64,000 bases of DNA, taken from Rhopalosiphum padi. Lineage: Eukaryota > Arthropoda > Insecta > Hemiptera > Aphididae. The stretch is from NCBI RefSeq assembly GCF_020882245.1, contig NC_083598.1, positions 75,149,714 to 75,213,713 of the forward strand, written 5' to 3'. The position numbers were made by a program, and so were the translations under genes. The number at the start of each line of letters is the position of its first letter. Positions within the stretch are counted from its first letter, which is position 1. This document shows, one piece after another, positions 27,782-40,376 of this stretch. The notes under the pieces are model-generated. The model was given only the letters and a program-made list of their open reading frames with translations, had not been told where the DNA came from and searched no databases.

Positions 27782-29640
27782 GTTTTTCGTATGCAATGAT
27801 ACCCGTCATTGCATTTAAATTTAACACATCCACACGACCAGTGACCACTTTTTTTAAATTAACTATTATTCTTGAACAGCGAGTTACGTATTTCTTCATC
27901 TTTCATATTTATTTTTTACTTAAATAACTAAATATGATTTTTGACTAGTTTCTCTTTTTAATTTAATATTTTAAATATTTTATAATTGAATCTTAAGTTT
28001 ACCAGTTTACATTGTTTACAAACATCACGAATGATTCACGATATATCTCCCGTTGTATGATTTCACAGTTATTCTTATTAAATACTTAAAAATTAAACTC
28101 TATTGTAAAAAACAATTATTACTTATTTTGTGTTTTCATTTATTAGTTAAACACTTTGACAAAAAAAACTAAATATATTATTAAAATAGAATATTATATA
28201 ACATATTGTTTAGAAAATATTTTTACACTTTTTACTGTACATTTTTTAATATTTCAAAGGAAGTCCTAGACAATTTCATTCTCATGCATTTTTCTACCTT
28301 ATGTGCATACATTTAGCAATATAATACAATGTATAATTTTAACTTGATAAGATTTAAAAAATGATGCAATTTAAATATTTTAACTCCAATTGGCAATTTG
28401 ATAGGATAATAATAAGTATTTTACATATTTTAATCAAATAAACTAAAAGAATAATCATAAATTAAAAATAATAATCGATAATTCTAATAAACGGCTGGTG
28501 TAGGTATAAAATTACTATTATTATAATAATATAATAAATTATTATTAATACATTTTACATATTTATAATGATTATATACAGATTGATTCTTTGATCATTA
28601 AATACTCATTATTTCAAAATGTGTTGATTTTTTTACAATTTTTTTTTTCAAAATGTTTAGGTTCATGCTTTTCTAAAACTATACAATATTTGAATTTATT
28701 TCACCCTTATATTTAATAGTAAAATCACTATCAACTTTTGATTTTCAAATAGCAACCTATACTTAAAATGTCATAAGATAGTAAGGGTATTTTTTATGAA
28801 TTATTAAAAAACTTATTTTTTTCAGTTTTTTATCATATAATAAAATATAATTGTTTAAAATATATATCTATGTATATATTATATATATGATTATGTATTA
28901 CATACAATTTATGCTAAACCCACTGTTTACAGTAATACATTATTTATTCAATTTCAATGTACATACAATCTCAATAGTATTATGCATCAAATACTTACTT
29001 ATCTAACAAGTGAGCATTTATCGTTATAGGCGGTTACTTTTACAATTTTACAAAGATTAAATGCATTTTAAATTCATATTTTACCATTTATCATTGTATT
29101 TGTGACAACTGTTTTCGCACAAACACCTGAAATCGTTTAAATACATAAAGTACATTAGTCCTAATCCACACAAACGACCTACACAGAGGAATTCAACTCG
29201 TCATTCGTTAATGAGGTCGTCAATGTTGTTGTATAACACTATCTCTTGATAATATTCGAAAAATAATCATAAGTCTTTTTATAACTTATATACCTATTGT
29301 TTGCGCATTATTGTTCAACTGTCGAAGTAATGTTGACAGTTTCGCGCAAAACTATGTAAAACATTTGCATGCCGATCATCGATTTGTATACATAATATTA
29401 TATTATTTGGAATGTATTATTATTTATAACGTCGACCTGGTCTACTTTCGGCGCTTAATTATTATTAAACAATACACGGTTTACCTATACCTACCTAATA
29501 TCACATATTTTGCAGTTTCGTAATACGCGTCCGTGTTGAATGTTTAGTTTCGGGGACCGAACGATGGGTGTTGCGAAACGGTTTCCCGTCGGTCAGCACA
29601 TTAATTTGTTTTGTTTACATCGGCACACGACCGTCTTCCT
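27782..29640. other. Intergenic AT-rich DNA
   Basis: Nothing supportable as gene or RNA. It consists of AT-rich unique-looking sequence. The last 500 bases, with higher CG, may hold upstream control elements of the gene at 29766. Confidence 0.55.
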
Positions 29641-29659
29641 ATATATATATGTATATATA

Positions 29660-29666
29660 TATATAA
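29660..29666 (+). promoter_or_regulatory. TATA box of the 29766 gene
   Basis: TATATAA at the end of a TA run, about 100 bases before the ATG. This would place transcription start near 29690 and give a leader of roughly 75 bases, typical of insect secreted and cuticle genes. Confidence 0.5.
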
Positions 29667-29765
29667 CCATAGGTGACTAGACACACGGAACCTATAAAGA
29701 CATCGATCGCGGGCCGTACCGAATTGTCATCGAACACACTCCCGACGACATCCAAATACAACAAC

Positions 29766-31049
29766 ATGAAGTCCGTTATCGTCGCAACGTTGTTCGTAGT
29801 GGCTGTGACTGTTGTCGGCGCCTCGTCGGTGCGCGTGAAGAAGGACGTCGGATCGAAGAACGCCGGTCAATGCGTGTACGCGGACGTGTCGAAAACCGGT
29901 AAGAAGACGATCGTCTGCGGCGACCCGGCGCCGCCCACGTTGGCCTCCGTCTTGGCCAGTCAACTGCAGAGACAAGCTACGATCCCGGAAGCCCGGATCC
30001 CGTCGGAAAAATGTTTTGATCTGCACAAGCCCAAGCCCGCGCCCGTGGCCGTGTACGTGCAACCGCAGCATCACGAACAGCCGCACTACGAACAGTTGCA
30101 CGTGATGCACCATCAGGTGCCTCAGGTGCAGTACGTGCAGCAGCCGCAACCGCTGGTGCACTACCAGCCGACGGTCGTTTACCAGAAACCGGTGGCGCAC
30201 GTGCAACCCTACAGTTCTCCGTGTTCGCAGTACGGCGGTTACTCGGGCGGCGGCGGTTACTTGGGCGGCGGCGGTTACTCGGGCGGCGGTGGTTATTTGG
30301 GCGGCGGCGGTTACTACCGCACGGCCGACGATGCATATCCCATGGCAGTATTGTCGAGGGCGGTGGGCGAAGCCGACGAAATTGCGGGCGGTAACGACGT
30401 GTACGAAGACGAAAACGCGGCGCCGATAACTCAAAACTACTTGGAGCCGATACCGTACGAAGGCAATGCGGCAATGGCCCGCAAAGGGTTCGGTGGTAGT
30501 CGCCCGAGAACGGTGGAGATGCGGCCCATGTTCGTGCCGGCGATGCTGAGGTCAGCGGACCCGTACGCATACGAAGGCGGTGCCGGACCGGAATGGCAAC
30601 CACAACAGCGGTTCGTGTCGGAACCGGAACTCCAGTTCCCGGGCCAGTTCTCGCCGCAACCGATGGTCGGCCGGTTTCCGGGCGCCGAGAGGTCTATCGC
30701 GTCGGCAGTTGCGGAGGGTCCGTTTGACAGGCGGCAGTTAGCTTACAGCGGTTACGTGCCCGTTCGGCCTGAGACTATTATGTCCACTATGACGGATCGG
30801 TACAACTACGGCGGGTATTCAAGGACAGCGGGGCAAGCTGAACAAGAGCAGCAACTGCAACAACTACAGCAACTACAACAACAACAACAGCAACAACAAC
30901 AACAACAACAGCAACAACAGCAACAGCCACCATTACCTGCCCAGCAGATGACCGGGGCAGAGGTCGACGGGGCGCTGACGACAGCAGCCGCAAAGGCCGA
31001 CCCAAAAGATTTGAAACCTGCCGATCGCAAGAAAAACGTGAAAAACTAA
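29766..31049 (+). CDS. Secreted His/Gln-, Gly- and polyGln-rich protein, possibly structural (cuticle or eggshell type)
   Basis: 427 codons, GC-rich. The start is the ATG at 29766 because it opens a clear signal peptide (MKSVIVATLFVVAVTVVGAS); the open frame extends upstream but without an ATG. Order of regions: basic segment; two-cysteine stretch CVYADVSKTGKKTIVC (about 36-51) with a third cysteine near 84; His/Gln/Val/Tyr-rich part (about 90-165) with VQ and HY repeats; Gly-Tyr repeats of GGYSGGGG/GGYLGGGG type (about 170-195); mixed acidic and Pro-rich part; a polyGln run with Leu interruptions (about 358-388); basic tail. Composition resembles secreted insect structural proteins, but no chitin-binding consensus was recognised, so the role is inference. 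Same strand and style as the 25072 gene 3.7 kb upstream, without visible homology. Confidence 0.8.
   Translation: MKSVIVATLFVVAVTVVGASSVRVKKDVGSKNAGQCVYADVSKTGKKTIVCGDPAPPTLASVLASQLQRQATIPEARIPSEKCFDLHKPKPAPVAVYVQPQHHEQPHYEQLHVMHHQVPQVQYVQQPQPLVHYQPTVVYQKPVAHVQPYSSPCSQYGGYSGGGGYLGGGGYSGGGGYLGGGGYYRTADDAYPMAVLSRAVGEADEIAGGNDVYEDENAAPITQNYLEPIPYEGNAAMARKGFGGSRPRTVEMRPMFVPAMLRSADPYAYEGGAGPEWQPQQRFVSEPELQFPGQFSPQPMVGRFPGAERSIASAVAEGPFDRRQLAYSGYVPVRPETIMSTMTDRYNYGGYSRTAGQAEQEQQLQQLQQLQQQQQQQQQQQQQQQQQPPLPAQQMTGAEVDGALTTAAAKADPKDLKPADRKKNVKN
30876..30926. repeat. CAA/CAG triplet repeat encoding polyGln
   Basis: Mixed CAA and CAG codons encode an uninterrupted run of about 18 glutamines, preceded by LQQ units. 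Likely length-variable between individuals. Confidence 0.9.
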
Positions 31050-31373
31050 ACTCCTCGACGGTTAGTCTACAGTTAATGATATTATAAAATTTATTTCGTG
31101 TTAATATTTTCTACCCAACGGAAGTCGTTGGTACACTGTATTATATCGTGTTCGATTAGACGTCACGCGTTTGACCGACAGCGGCCATGACATTTTTACG
31201 ATTTATATTTTACTATGTGATTCCAACATTATTTTCTTCTCGTGTACGCGGAATTTCAATACTGTAACCATGATGTAGACCAATCAAAAGAACGTTTCGT
31301 GAAAAAAAATACCATTATTATTATCATTGATGATTTGTTGATTTATTATTATAATAATTATTTATCTATTCAC

Positions 31374-31379
31374 ATTAAA
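31374..31379 (+). terminator. Candidate poly(A) signal of the 29766 gene
   Basis: ATTAAA about 325 bases downstream of the stop. The next good AATAAA is near 31635. Choice is uncertain. Confidence 0.3.
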
Positions 31380-34300
31380 CTGCCTGCAGTTATTATTATA
31401 TACCTATTTCCTTAACATGTATTTAACTATTTTAGGTTACTCCCATTAGCATATGATAATTATTCAGACTTAATACTTCAAACGTGAATACGTAATTGAT
31501 TATCAAGTTATAGTAATTTATATTTAACGGTTTGTATAATTTTGGTCACCTATAAATTGACTGAAACTTTGACACGGATGCGTAATATTTTTTAGCCCTA
31601 AATTCAAAAATATTCAGTAAATTGTCCCAAAAAATAAAACTGTGTTGTATTTTGTACATATAGCATAATATATGTAACTTCTCAAACCGTAATACATTGT
31701 GGTATCACGGTAAATAAATTAAAATACAAATACAAATACATACTAAAAATTATCAATACATTTTACAAATGTTTATCAAATATTGATTTCGATGGTTAAT
31801 TTTATTTTTTATTTTTGGTTGATACACAAAAAAAAATTTAGTGGTATACAGTATACACCGCACATTTACTTAATATGGTTCTTGTAAACAAGTTTGGGAA
31901 CCACTATGATGGACTTTATTATACATTGAAAAATTCTTAAAGTATACACCTATATACGCTGTTTATAATATTATAATATTACTATCATGTTCTGTACTTT
32001 TTAATACAAATATAATGATATGACAAACCGCTTATCGACTAACGGTATAAAAATCACAGGTAAGCTATAATAGTACTAATTATAATTTATATTTAAGCAG
32101 TCTATTTCGATAAACGTGGGAAAATATGTTTTTTTTAAATAAAATATTATAGTCTATACTACTATTACACCGATAAGAGTAGGCACTATGTCGTACAGTC
32201 GGCTAAAAATAAATGAACGGTTGACACCTGGGATGGCCTCAAGAGTCGCGGACACCGCTCAACTTGTTACTTAGCAATTGATCACTACTGATCAGGTAAG
32301 GTCGTCGGGATTGCTTCCAAAAATCGTCCACTCCGCCATTGTCTGTCGTATACTATTATTGATCATTGTGGATGTGCCTCGAGGCTTAAATTATGTAGTT
32401 AATAGTTTAATACTGAGCAATCGTCAGCAACGATTATCTATATGCGCCTAAACTGAAAGCGGATACCACTAAAGTTGATTAAAATGATGATCGGTTGTTG
32501 TCGTCAACAATTCAGTTATGAATGAACATGAACTCGAATAAACAGAACCGAAAAATGTGGTTCAAACAGAAATAATATTATAAAATGCTTAGCTTCCGCC
32601 ATTAACGTACAACGAATTTATTTCGTTATATATTTTATATTATGTAATAAAAAAGAAAATAATATTTTTGATACCGAATATTCTTATAATAATATAGGTA
32701 CTTCGTGAAATCATGTCATTAAGGGCTTTACAAACCAATGAATTTTAAGGCACATTTTAGAAGCGACTTCTGATACTTATAAGTCCGAATAAAAATTAAT
32801 AATATTATATCATAATGTCAACGCATAAATGCATATTATAATATACAGTTTAATAAAAAGTGAATGAATTATTTATTCATATCGATTTCCTAACTAAATA
32901 ATATAGCAATAAGTTAAAACTATATTCCAGAATATATTACATAAGCAATGACGACTGCAGTGATAATAGAATTTTAAAAAAAAACTATCTACTTTTTTAA
33001 CATTATAATTTATATAATTTATAATACATGAATATATTGATATTTTCAATAAAATATAGTGAATTATGAATGTTATTAAGACAATAAATAAATAACTATT
33101 AAATTACATACTATAATTGTTTATATTAATTACAATAGTTGAGTACTTAAAGCTAATAATAAAAAAATAAAAATCTTTTATATATTGACTATAAAATAGT
33201 ATATTTGATAATGGAAATAGATAATTAGTTTTTTTTTTATAAATTATCAATGTTTTTAAATACATTTAATAATTATAATAACTATATACATGTAATATAT
33301 TGAATTATAAATTCAAATTATATATTATTATGAATATATAATATTTTAACAATTATATTATTAACTTAATAGTTAATAATAAGCATTTCTTTGATCCACA
33401 ACTACTATGCGATACGTTGCATAAATGTACCTGCCTTAATGCGGGACGAGCATGCTATGCATTCATTATTATAATTATTTATATTTTATAATAATATAAT
33501 ATCATTTCTACACACTTATTATCTGAATAATTACGAATTAAAATATTCGTATAACGCGAATAACCAGACAATAGCAGTGCGATCTATCGGTGTTATGTTG
33601 GACTTTTCTGAGTGTTCGCGAAATAATAACCGTGGCCGCGCTACTATATTGGTTTTTTCTTTAATCACAGAATAACCAGAAAGGACCCTTTTTTGAGTTT
33701 AACGCGGGTTCTTATAAGTTATGGGACACCGATTTGCTACAACACCTGTTGGAATATTAGTGTGGCAAATATACAAATTTAAATAGTTAAAACTGAACTG
33801 TACTAATACTTGTATAATATAGTTGTATAAAACTTTAATAAGTAAAAACTTAAAACTGTTCAATGCCATCCGTTAGGCGTTAACATTTAAACGACAAAAC
33901 AGCGTTTTGTTTATTTTGTGGCGATTTCATTTTCATGCTTACGAGAATATCATACAGCTTTGATTTGCTTTTCTTTTGCAGCGGTTTTGATTTAGCAAAA
34001 CGTGTTCTATTTGATTTTGTAAGATGCTCATTAATATTTTTTTTTTCATTTGGCCAATTATTTCTCATAATATTCACTGTTAAATGCATAAATTTAACAT
34101 TGTGAATTACATTTTTTTAACGTGTTTAGTGTTGATAATTTTATGCTGTGCACTTTTAATATTTCACTTACTTAAAATAATAATAGAACATTTAAACAAA
34201 CACCTACTATGTAATAAAAAGTAAATATATATTATTAAAAAAATATAAATATAAACTAACATAATAGAAACATTAATTAATAATTATAAATGAGAAATAA

Positions 34301-35302
34301 ATTGCATTTTTCTATTTTTTATAATTTCGTTATACGTTATTTAAAATTAAAATTGTATACAAATTTAGTATCGTTATTAAGATTTAAAACGTTTTTCAAC
34401 TTTTGCGTTTATCATTATTTAGAATTAAAATTTTAAAACGGTTTTACGTAGGTAACTGTTTCAAAAGTACACAGGCTGAAATTTGAAAAACACCCTACAT
34501 CTGAACAATATTCTTAGCAAACTTAACACAATAGTTGAATTATTACTATTATTAATGAGCAATAAAATTATCCTATTACTACCCTAATAGGAATATAATG
34601 CGGGAATGGGCCAGTTACGGAATAAAATTAATTCTTGGATTGAGTAAAAATAAATCGAGTAGGATAAAATATATTTCCACGAAACCAGGTTTTTAATTTA
34701 AAACTATTTAATAATTAGAAATTATTTCGTTTAATTATACTATATAATATAACGTTAATAATTTACAATTTTAATTTTGATTGCTATCTTTACATGCAAG
34801 ATTGTTGTTCGTGCGTTTCGTACATATCGTAATGCACAATATTGTCAAACGGGTCTAAGAAACCCAAATATTATTTGTGACTACTTATATCGATGTACAA
34901 TTTATTAGCTTCAACCTGTAAACTGTTGCCTATTGTCGAATTTTAAATTTAAATTACATTTTTTTTCTCAATTTTTATCTATATACAAATTACATAACAA
35001 TTAATCACAGATATATAGAATAAAGTTTATTCTAATATCTGTGCAATTCATATTTTAGTATAAATTATTGATATCAATTTTGTTTCAATAAGTTCTATAT
35101 AAATGTTGAATATCAACTTAGATACATACTACTTTTAATTTTTAGAAGATTGTATCAATTATTAAAATAGATTTTGAAAATGAAAAATGAAAATTGACAT
35201 TTAAAAAATTTCATTATTTTTAGGTAAATTTGAACTATCATAGAACTAAGGTGTACTTTGTTTAAATTGATTTTAAATACAAGTAGTATTTACTATTTAC
35301 AG
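31380..35302. other. Gene-free AT-rich DNA
   Basis: No supportable gene. A 69-codon Lys-rich frame on the - strand at 33880-34089 is the most protein-like open frame but lacks any recognised motif, promoter or splice context. The 32160-32530 part is less AT-rich and apparently unique. Nothing else seen. Confidence 0.55.
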
Positions 35303-35473
35303 TCTATTCGGAATGAGATCGTACCTCGGCGGCCAACTTGTGCGCATAGGCGTGGCTTTATTACACTGCAGGCCTGCAGATAGTTGACTCGGTAGAGTGG
35401 ACAAACGGCTGTTGTCTGACTGCCGCTCAACGAAAACTGGTTACCGCCGAGGTACGATCTTATTCCGAGTAGA
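35303..35473. mobile_element. 171-bp GC-rich hairpin element with 30-bp terminal inverted repeats
   Basis: The left arm (35303-35332) and right arm (35444-35473) are reverse complements in 28 of 30 positions; the core AGATCGTACCTCGGCGG is identical. The interior of about 110 bases contains the palindrome TGCAGGCCTGCA. The GC-rich body stands out in AT-rich flanks. This suits a small MITE or a long hairpin non-coding element. No clear target-site duplication was found. Confidence 0.65.
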
Positions 35474-36356
35474 GTATATAATCAATGATAGAACTAATAA
35501 TTATTGATAAATAATATTTTTTTCCTTTAAATTCACTGTGGCACTAGACTTGGAATTCCCAAATGATTTATAATATTGGTTAAGCTTACATAACAATATA
35601 ATATACTCTGTACAGTTAGAAAATGTACGGGTAATGTACGTCGTCAAACTGACGACCGAGCGATTACCGGATCGAGGATCGAGGATCGAGGTCCCGTTTC
35701 CTCCTCTCAGAGTGTATCTCATAATATTGACTAGAAGAAAAATATTTGTAATTTTTTTATGCAAAACTTAAATTATTATTTTATTTTACTGTCTTACAAT
35801 TGTTTACAATTGTATCGTAAAATTAATAATATTAAAAATATTTATGATATTTTTTTGTACTTGGCAGTAATGAAATCAACGACATACTCGTATTGTATAC
35901 CTAATTATACATTACTTGAAATTTTCATTTTTTTCGTTTAAATAAATTTTGAAATTATTTGTTGGCTATAGAGATGCTTAATAATTAATACAAGCTCCTC
36001 ATAAGTTGTTAATTTCACAACTAAAAAATATCAAAAATCTAAAATATCATCATTTTGCTCGTAATTTTGTTATAAGCATTTAAAGTTAGAATTTTGACAA
36101 AATTCATAAGAATCACAAAAATTAATTATAATTATTTTATAGTTGAAAATTCATAATATTTTTGGGTTTCATACTTAGATTTAAAATTTTAATACAAGGT
36201 TCTTTTACAATTGTTTATATTTGAACCATAAAATCTAATATAATATAAGGTATTTTATAAAGTTCGCAATTTTTAAATGCGTGGGATTTGTTTGAAACGA
36301 TTCAGTAACCATCAGTATATTTATTGCATTTTAAAAAAATCCACACTTTATGAAAC

Positions 36357-36391
<35 letters not shown>

Positions 36392-36530
36392 TTCAATGTC
36401 AGATGACAAAAATAAGTATTTTGTTAGAAATCAAATAATTATTTGTGTTTAAAATGTTTACACAAGAAATATGTATAAATATGTATTACGTATATCAATG
36501 TTACATACTATAATATATATGCAATACATT
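35474..36530. other. AT-rich DNA with a decayed copy of the 863-bp element
   Basis: No gene. Near 35672-35692 a seven-base unit (GGATCGA) is repeated three times. From about 36024 to 36200 the sequence matches the interior of the inverted-repeat element at 27420-27600 with many differences, without its ends. A TA microsatellite lies at 36361-36387. Confidence 0.5.
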
Positions 36531-36532
36531 AT

Positions 36533-36915
36533 CATGAATTTTACTATACGCAGTGACATCTTTGATTTATTGTAAAATATTATTTATTTATAAATGATAT
36601 AAATCTATTTTAAATTTTTTTTACTGTTTTACAATTTTTTACAGCTGTACACCTAATTATAAATTACAAAATATTATACTCGTACTTATTTTCATGTGTT
36701 GGTTAAGAACAATAATATCATTATAAATTGTGTAAAATAATAATATACTATTTACATTACGTCCAATTGAATTCAAAAATCAGATATAGCTAGGTGTGTA
36801 TAAATTAAAATCTATAGACTACCAGAACTTAACTATACGCAATGATATTTTTGATTTATTTTAAACAATTATTTATTTATAGGTGCTATAAATCTATTTT
36901 AAATTTTTTAAAGTA
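36533..36915. repeat. Pair of direct repeats of about 90 bp
   Basis: Two blocks (36533-36620 and 36826-36915) share CTATACGCARTGA, GATTTATT and ATAAATCTATTTTAAATTTTT in the same order, with scattered substitutions. This is an old local duplication. Confidence 0.5.
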
Positions 36916-38294
36916 TTTACAGAACGATTTAATTAAATTTTGATTTATATAAGTTGATATAAAATGCTTTAAAATTATATTTGTCAATAATTATATAAAT
37001 AGATAATAATATAATAAATGTAATATTTTCGGAAAAAAATGATGTTATCCTACTACTAAAAGTGAAAAAAAATTAAAAAACTACTAATTACTGGAATAAA
37101 TAAACATATCATATTTTGGTACAGGCTGATTGACCGTTTGTAAGACGAAAACAACACATAATATACATGCGTGGTGTCTTCTTGTCATTGAAAAGATCAC
37201 ATTTAGTCATCAATCAAATTTATAATTTAATATAATTATTTATGTAATTAAATGAAATGTATATTAAGACTAATATTTTTAATGATTCTAAATATCTAAA
37301 AAATGTATTTATTTAAACCACTATTCTTCATAATTTTAGTATGGAGTAATAATCTATTAATATATTTTACATAGATAATTTATTATTTTTATAATTAAAA
37401 TACATGCATGTGCTTAAATTAATTCATTTATAAACGTGGTGTATTATAGTGAAGTTAATGAACCACTACTCAATTATATTTGAAAGCAACTTGTATAGAT
37501 ATTATGAACCGATCGTCGGAGTCAACAAGTGTGTAGGTATTAAGTATTAACCTTTTTATTTGCGCTGAGAATGAGAGGCGATTCTTATACTCGTATTTGG
37601 CGAGGTAACTAGTACGCAATGGCTAGAACATACCCAAACGTCTGATTTTGTTTTCGATTTGTTAAAAATTGTAGCTTTTGTCTAAAATGTAATTTTAACT
37701 TTTAATTAAAAAATATAAAATAAATAATAATAACAAACATAATACAGTATATTTTGTTTTAATTTTTGATTTTTTCAATATCGGATTTAGCCAACTCACA
37801 ATTTATGTTAATTCATAATTTATGCTGGTCATATTATATGCAATTATTTTTCAGCTTTTCGTTTTGAGTTGTTGATTAATTTCTATCTCTTAAGATTTTT
37901 ATTATTGTATACTTTTATGGTTATGTATTATACTTTTATAAACAATTGTTATTAAATTATTTATTTTCAAATACGACTTGCATAATATTACATGAAACAA
38001 TTGAGTATTGCATATAATATATAAATATACAATGATTATTATAAATTAGCACAGTTACTAATACTATACTAAATGGTTTATTTAGGTACTTAATATAATA
38101 TAAGTGAAACCTATAGGTACGACAAATAAACATTGTCGAATAAATGATAATAATAATTTCAAATTATATAAAGGGGTTTAGTAGGTAGCCAGGTAGAAAC
38201 AGTAAAATTAAGTAAAACGTGCTAATTCATTTTTACGATGAGTAAAAATTATTATAAATAATTTGGTGCTGTGAAGTTACAAATACAAGTTTTC
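36916..38294. other. AT-rich DNA upstream of the cysteine-rich gene cluster
   Basis: No gene seen. From about 38190 the sequence (TTCATTTTTACGA and following) matches blocks upstream of CRP2 and CRP3 and, reversed, of CRP4 and CRP7, so the duplicated unit begins at or before this point. Confidence 0.5.
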
Positions 38295-38669
38295 AGCACC
38301 AAAAACATCCGTGAATCGAATTATTTACTATAATAATAATAATTAATTCAATCATATATCACGAACCGACTCTTAGAGGAGGAGACATGTCAAAAGAGCC
38401 AAATTTTTCTCGGTCCTGATTTTCAATATTTATCGATAACCATATACCGTAGTTCTCCAGGTATTTGATTGTGTAAATATAATCGACGGAATTTTGGGAC
38501 GTGCAAACAGGTGTTTAAATATATGATGTTTTATTGCGCCATCATTCGACCGACTATAGAACCCTACCGCACTTACATCCGACCAATGAAATGTGCTCCT
38601 CGATCACACACACCGCAGAAATTTGGATATAAATAGGAACGGCTTACGGATTTATACTGTAGTGCCAGT
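38295..38669 (+). promoter_or_regulatory. CRP1 upstream/promoter block, near-identical to that of CRP2
   Basis: 375 bases that align without gaps to 40961-41335 with one substitution (C at 38568, T at 41234). It includes the distal block conserved in most copies (38295-38400) and TATAAATA at 38628-38635. Transcription is expected to start around 38660-38668, giving a leader of about 245 bases before the ATG at 38909. Confidence 0.75.
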
Positions 38670-38908
38670 TCATCAGCCATTATCGCACATATAAATTATA
38701 ATCACAATAATATCGTTGTTTTTATATACTGTGCGTTAGTATCTATTATACGAGGTAATAAAATATATTATCACGAAATAAACTCCGAAAGTCTTTTGCC
38801 AAACAGTACCGATCTATTACAGAGCAAGCCGCACATATCGAAAAAAGATTATAAATACCGTAATATAATATACTCAACCGAAAAAAAATATATACAATAT
38901 ATAACAAT

Positions 38909-39310
38909 ATGGTTTTCAAGTCGCGGTCCGTCGTCTCTATGTTCACTCTTACGGTATTGCTAATTGTCTTCTACTTTGATCCCGCCCAAACGTTGGAAAC
39001 TGTCCTTCAATACGACACGTGTGAATTATGCATAGCATCTCCATGCCACAAGGATGGTGGCCACGCGTGCGCCTGTGGTAATGACGGTAAAATATTATGT
39101 TTCAAGTGTGATAAAAAAACTCTTGACGATGACAAACAGTTCTACACTCAATCTGACTGCGAGGGGAAATGTTCAAGCAAGGATTTGTGTGTGTGTAACA
39201 GTGGATGTTGGGTGTGCGTGGAAAAGGGCAACAGAGCGTCGATGGTATGCGCCAACCTGGATGCAATGTTCGACGATAATTGCACAATGGTGCCATACAT
39301 ACCTAAATAA
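38909..39310 (+). CDS. CRP1: secreted cysteine-rich protein of the 14-Cys family
   Basis: 133 codons, one exon. Residues 1-28 are a signal peptide with core FTLTVLLIVFYF. The mature part of about 105 aa carries the family's 14 cysteines, with gaps of 2, 4, 7, 9, 2, 16, 3, 5, 1, 3, 2, 10 and 10 residues. One additional cysteine sits in the CAC after the fourth framework position. Motifs shared with paralogs: FKCDKKT, QFYTQ and CWVCVEKG. No membrane segment follows, so it is likely an extracellular disulfide-rich protein. The ATG opens the signal peptide and lies in the same place in all paralogs. About 69% identical to CRP2 by hand alignment. Function unknown; salivary or symbiosis-related secretion is inference. 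No known domain recognised. Confidence 0.9.
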   Translation: MVFKSRSVVSMFTLTVLLIVFYFDPAQTLETVLQYDTCELCIASPCHKDGGHACACGNDGKILCFKCDKKTLDDDKQFYTQSDCEGKCSSKDLCVCNSGCWVCVEKGNRASMVCANLDAMFDDNCTMVPYIPK

Positions 39311-39979
39311 TGTTAGATAAATAAACAATTGGGATTATATATATATTATATTTGCATCCGGTTATCACAACGATGAATAGAATATTATCACGGTTTTATG
39401 CCACACAATATTTTCGCAAACGATATTAGCTGCTTCGTTAATTGAAAATTTTTTTGCAGTAAAAAAAAAATACCTAAATTATATTATTATTCTTTAATTC
39501 TATTGTATAATTTATTAATCTATATTACCTAATGTTGTTATATTATTCAATTAGTTAAATCCATTAATTGTTATAAAATTATATTGTTTAATCGATACAC
39601 GTATAGCATTATTTGTATTATTGAATTAATATTAAACTATTATTCTATCTCATATATATTTGTATTTTATTTTATCTTTAACGACGTGCTTACGCTCGTT
39701 GTATTAGATTTTCGAATGTTGTAAATCCGTATAATGTTGTATCTATAACATGTAAGATATTAAAGTACCATAATAAGAAAGTATTCATTCGATAACCGAA
39801 TTCACTACAGACTACTTATTTAGTAGTACAAAAATCTCACTAATTCTAAATAATACTGTAATGATATGCGCTCATTCATAATTTTAATAATTTCTAAGAA
39901 GTTTTAATATTATAAATTAGTAACGGTCGAGTTGCTACATGGGAATAACGGTCAATTTCAATAAACATTTTTATCAGTG
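39311..39979. other. 3' flank of CRP1, duplicated
   Basis: Duplicated with the gene: the stretch containing ATGCCACACAATATTTT and the later stretch around 39790-39960 recur downstream of CRP2. No gene seen. Confidence 0.6.
39320..39325 (+). terminator. Poly(A) signal of CRP1
   Basis: AATAAA ten bases after the stop codon. The cleavage site is not visible. The following 3' flank up to about 39430 is conserved in CRP2 and CRP3. Confidence 0.5.
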
Positions 39980-40165
39980 ATGAAAGAGACTATTTACAGT
40001 GCGAGCCCACACAGAAACTTCATACGTGTCAGTGACAATCGAATACAGGATGTATATGACTTTACTTGTGTGCCGACAGAGACAAAAGATGGTCCAATGA
40101 GAGTCTCTGAAACCAAGGATAAAACTAGATCTTTGAAAACGCGAAGGCTTTTGATGGGCCTATGA
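39980..40165 (+). other. Open-frame remnant in the CRP1 3' flank (61 codons)
   Basis: An ATG-started frame of 61 codons (with IYSASPHRNFIRVSDNR and DGPMRVSETKDKTRSLKTRR) sits behind an acceptor-like TTTTTATCAG. The copy 2.67 kb downstream keeps both halves of the translation but has a frame change between them. Its peptide is recognisably the same, which hints at former coding sequence, perhaps a captured exon. I do not recognise the protein. An intact gene is not claimed. Confidence 0.35.
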
Positions 40166-40376
40166 CTCTGGCCGGCTTGACCAGATCGTCTATCTCATCA
40201 GTGCATGCGTACCACTCACTTTAATAACATCCATCACTTGACACCGTTTCTGATGAGCGACAACTAGGCCTGTTTTTTGAAATAGATAAGTAAGGGTTGT
40301 TTTTTATTTGGATATATAACATTGTGTCCAGCAACTTTATTTTATTTTTTTCACTTCAGCACGTCACTACATTTTA

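Noticed and set aside
29727..30603. Two long minus-strand open frames opposite the 29766 gene
   Set aside because: Arg/Pro- and His/Val-rich shadow translations of a GC-rich coding region; no signal peptide, domain or promoter.
30806..31030. Minus-strand open frame with a long cysteine run
   Set aside because: It is the antisense of the CAA/CAG polyGln codons of the 29766 gene.
33880..34089. 69-codon Lys-rich minus-strand frame
   Set aside because: Protein-like composition but no motif, promoter, splice sites or homologous copy in the window.
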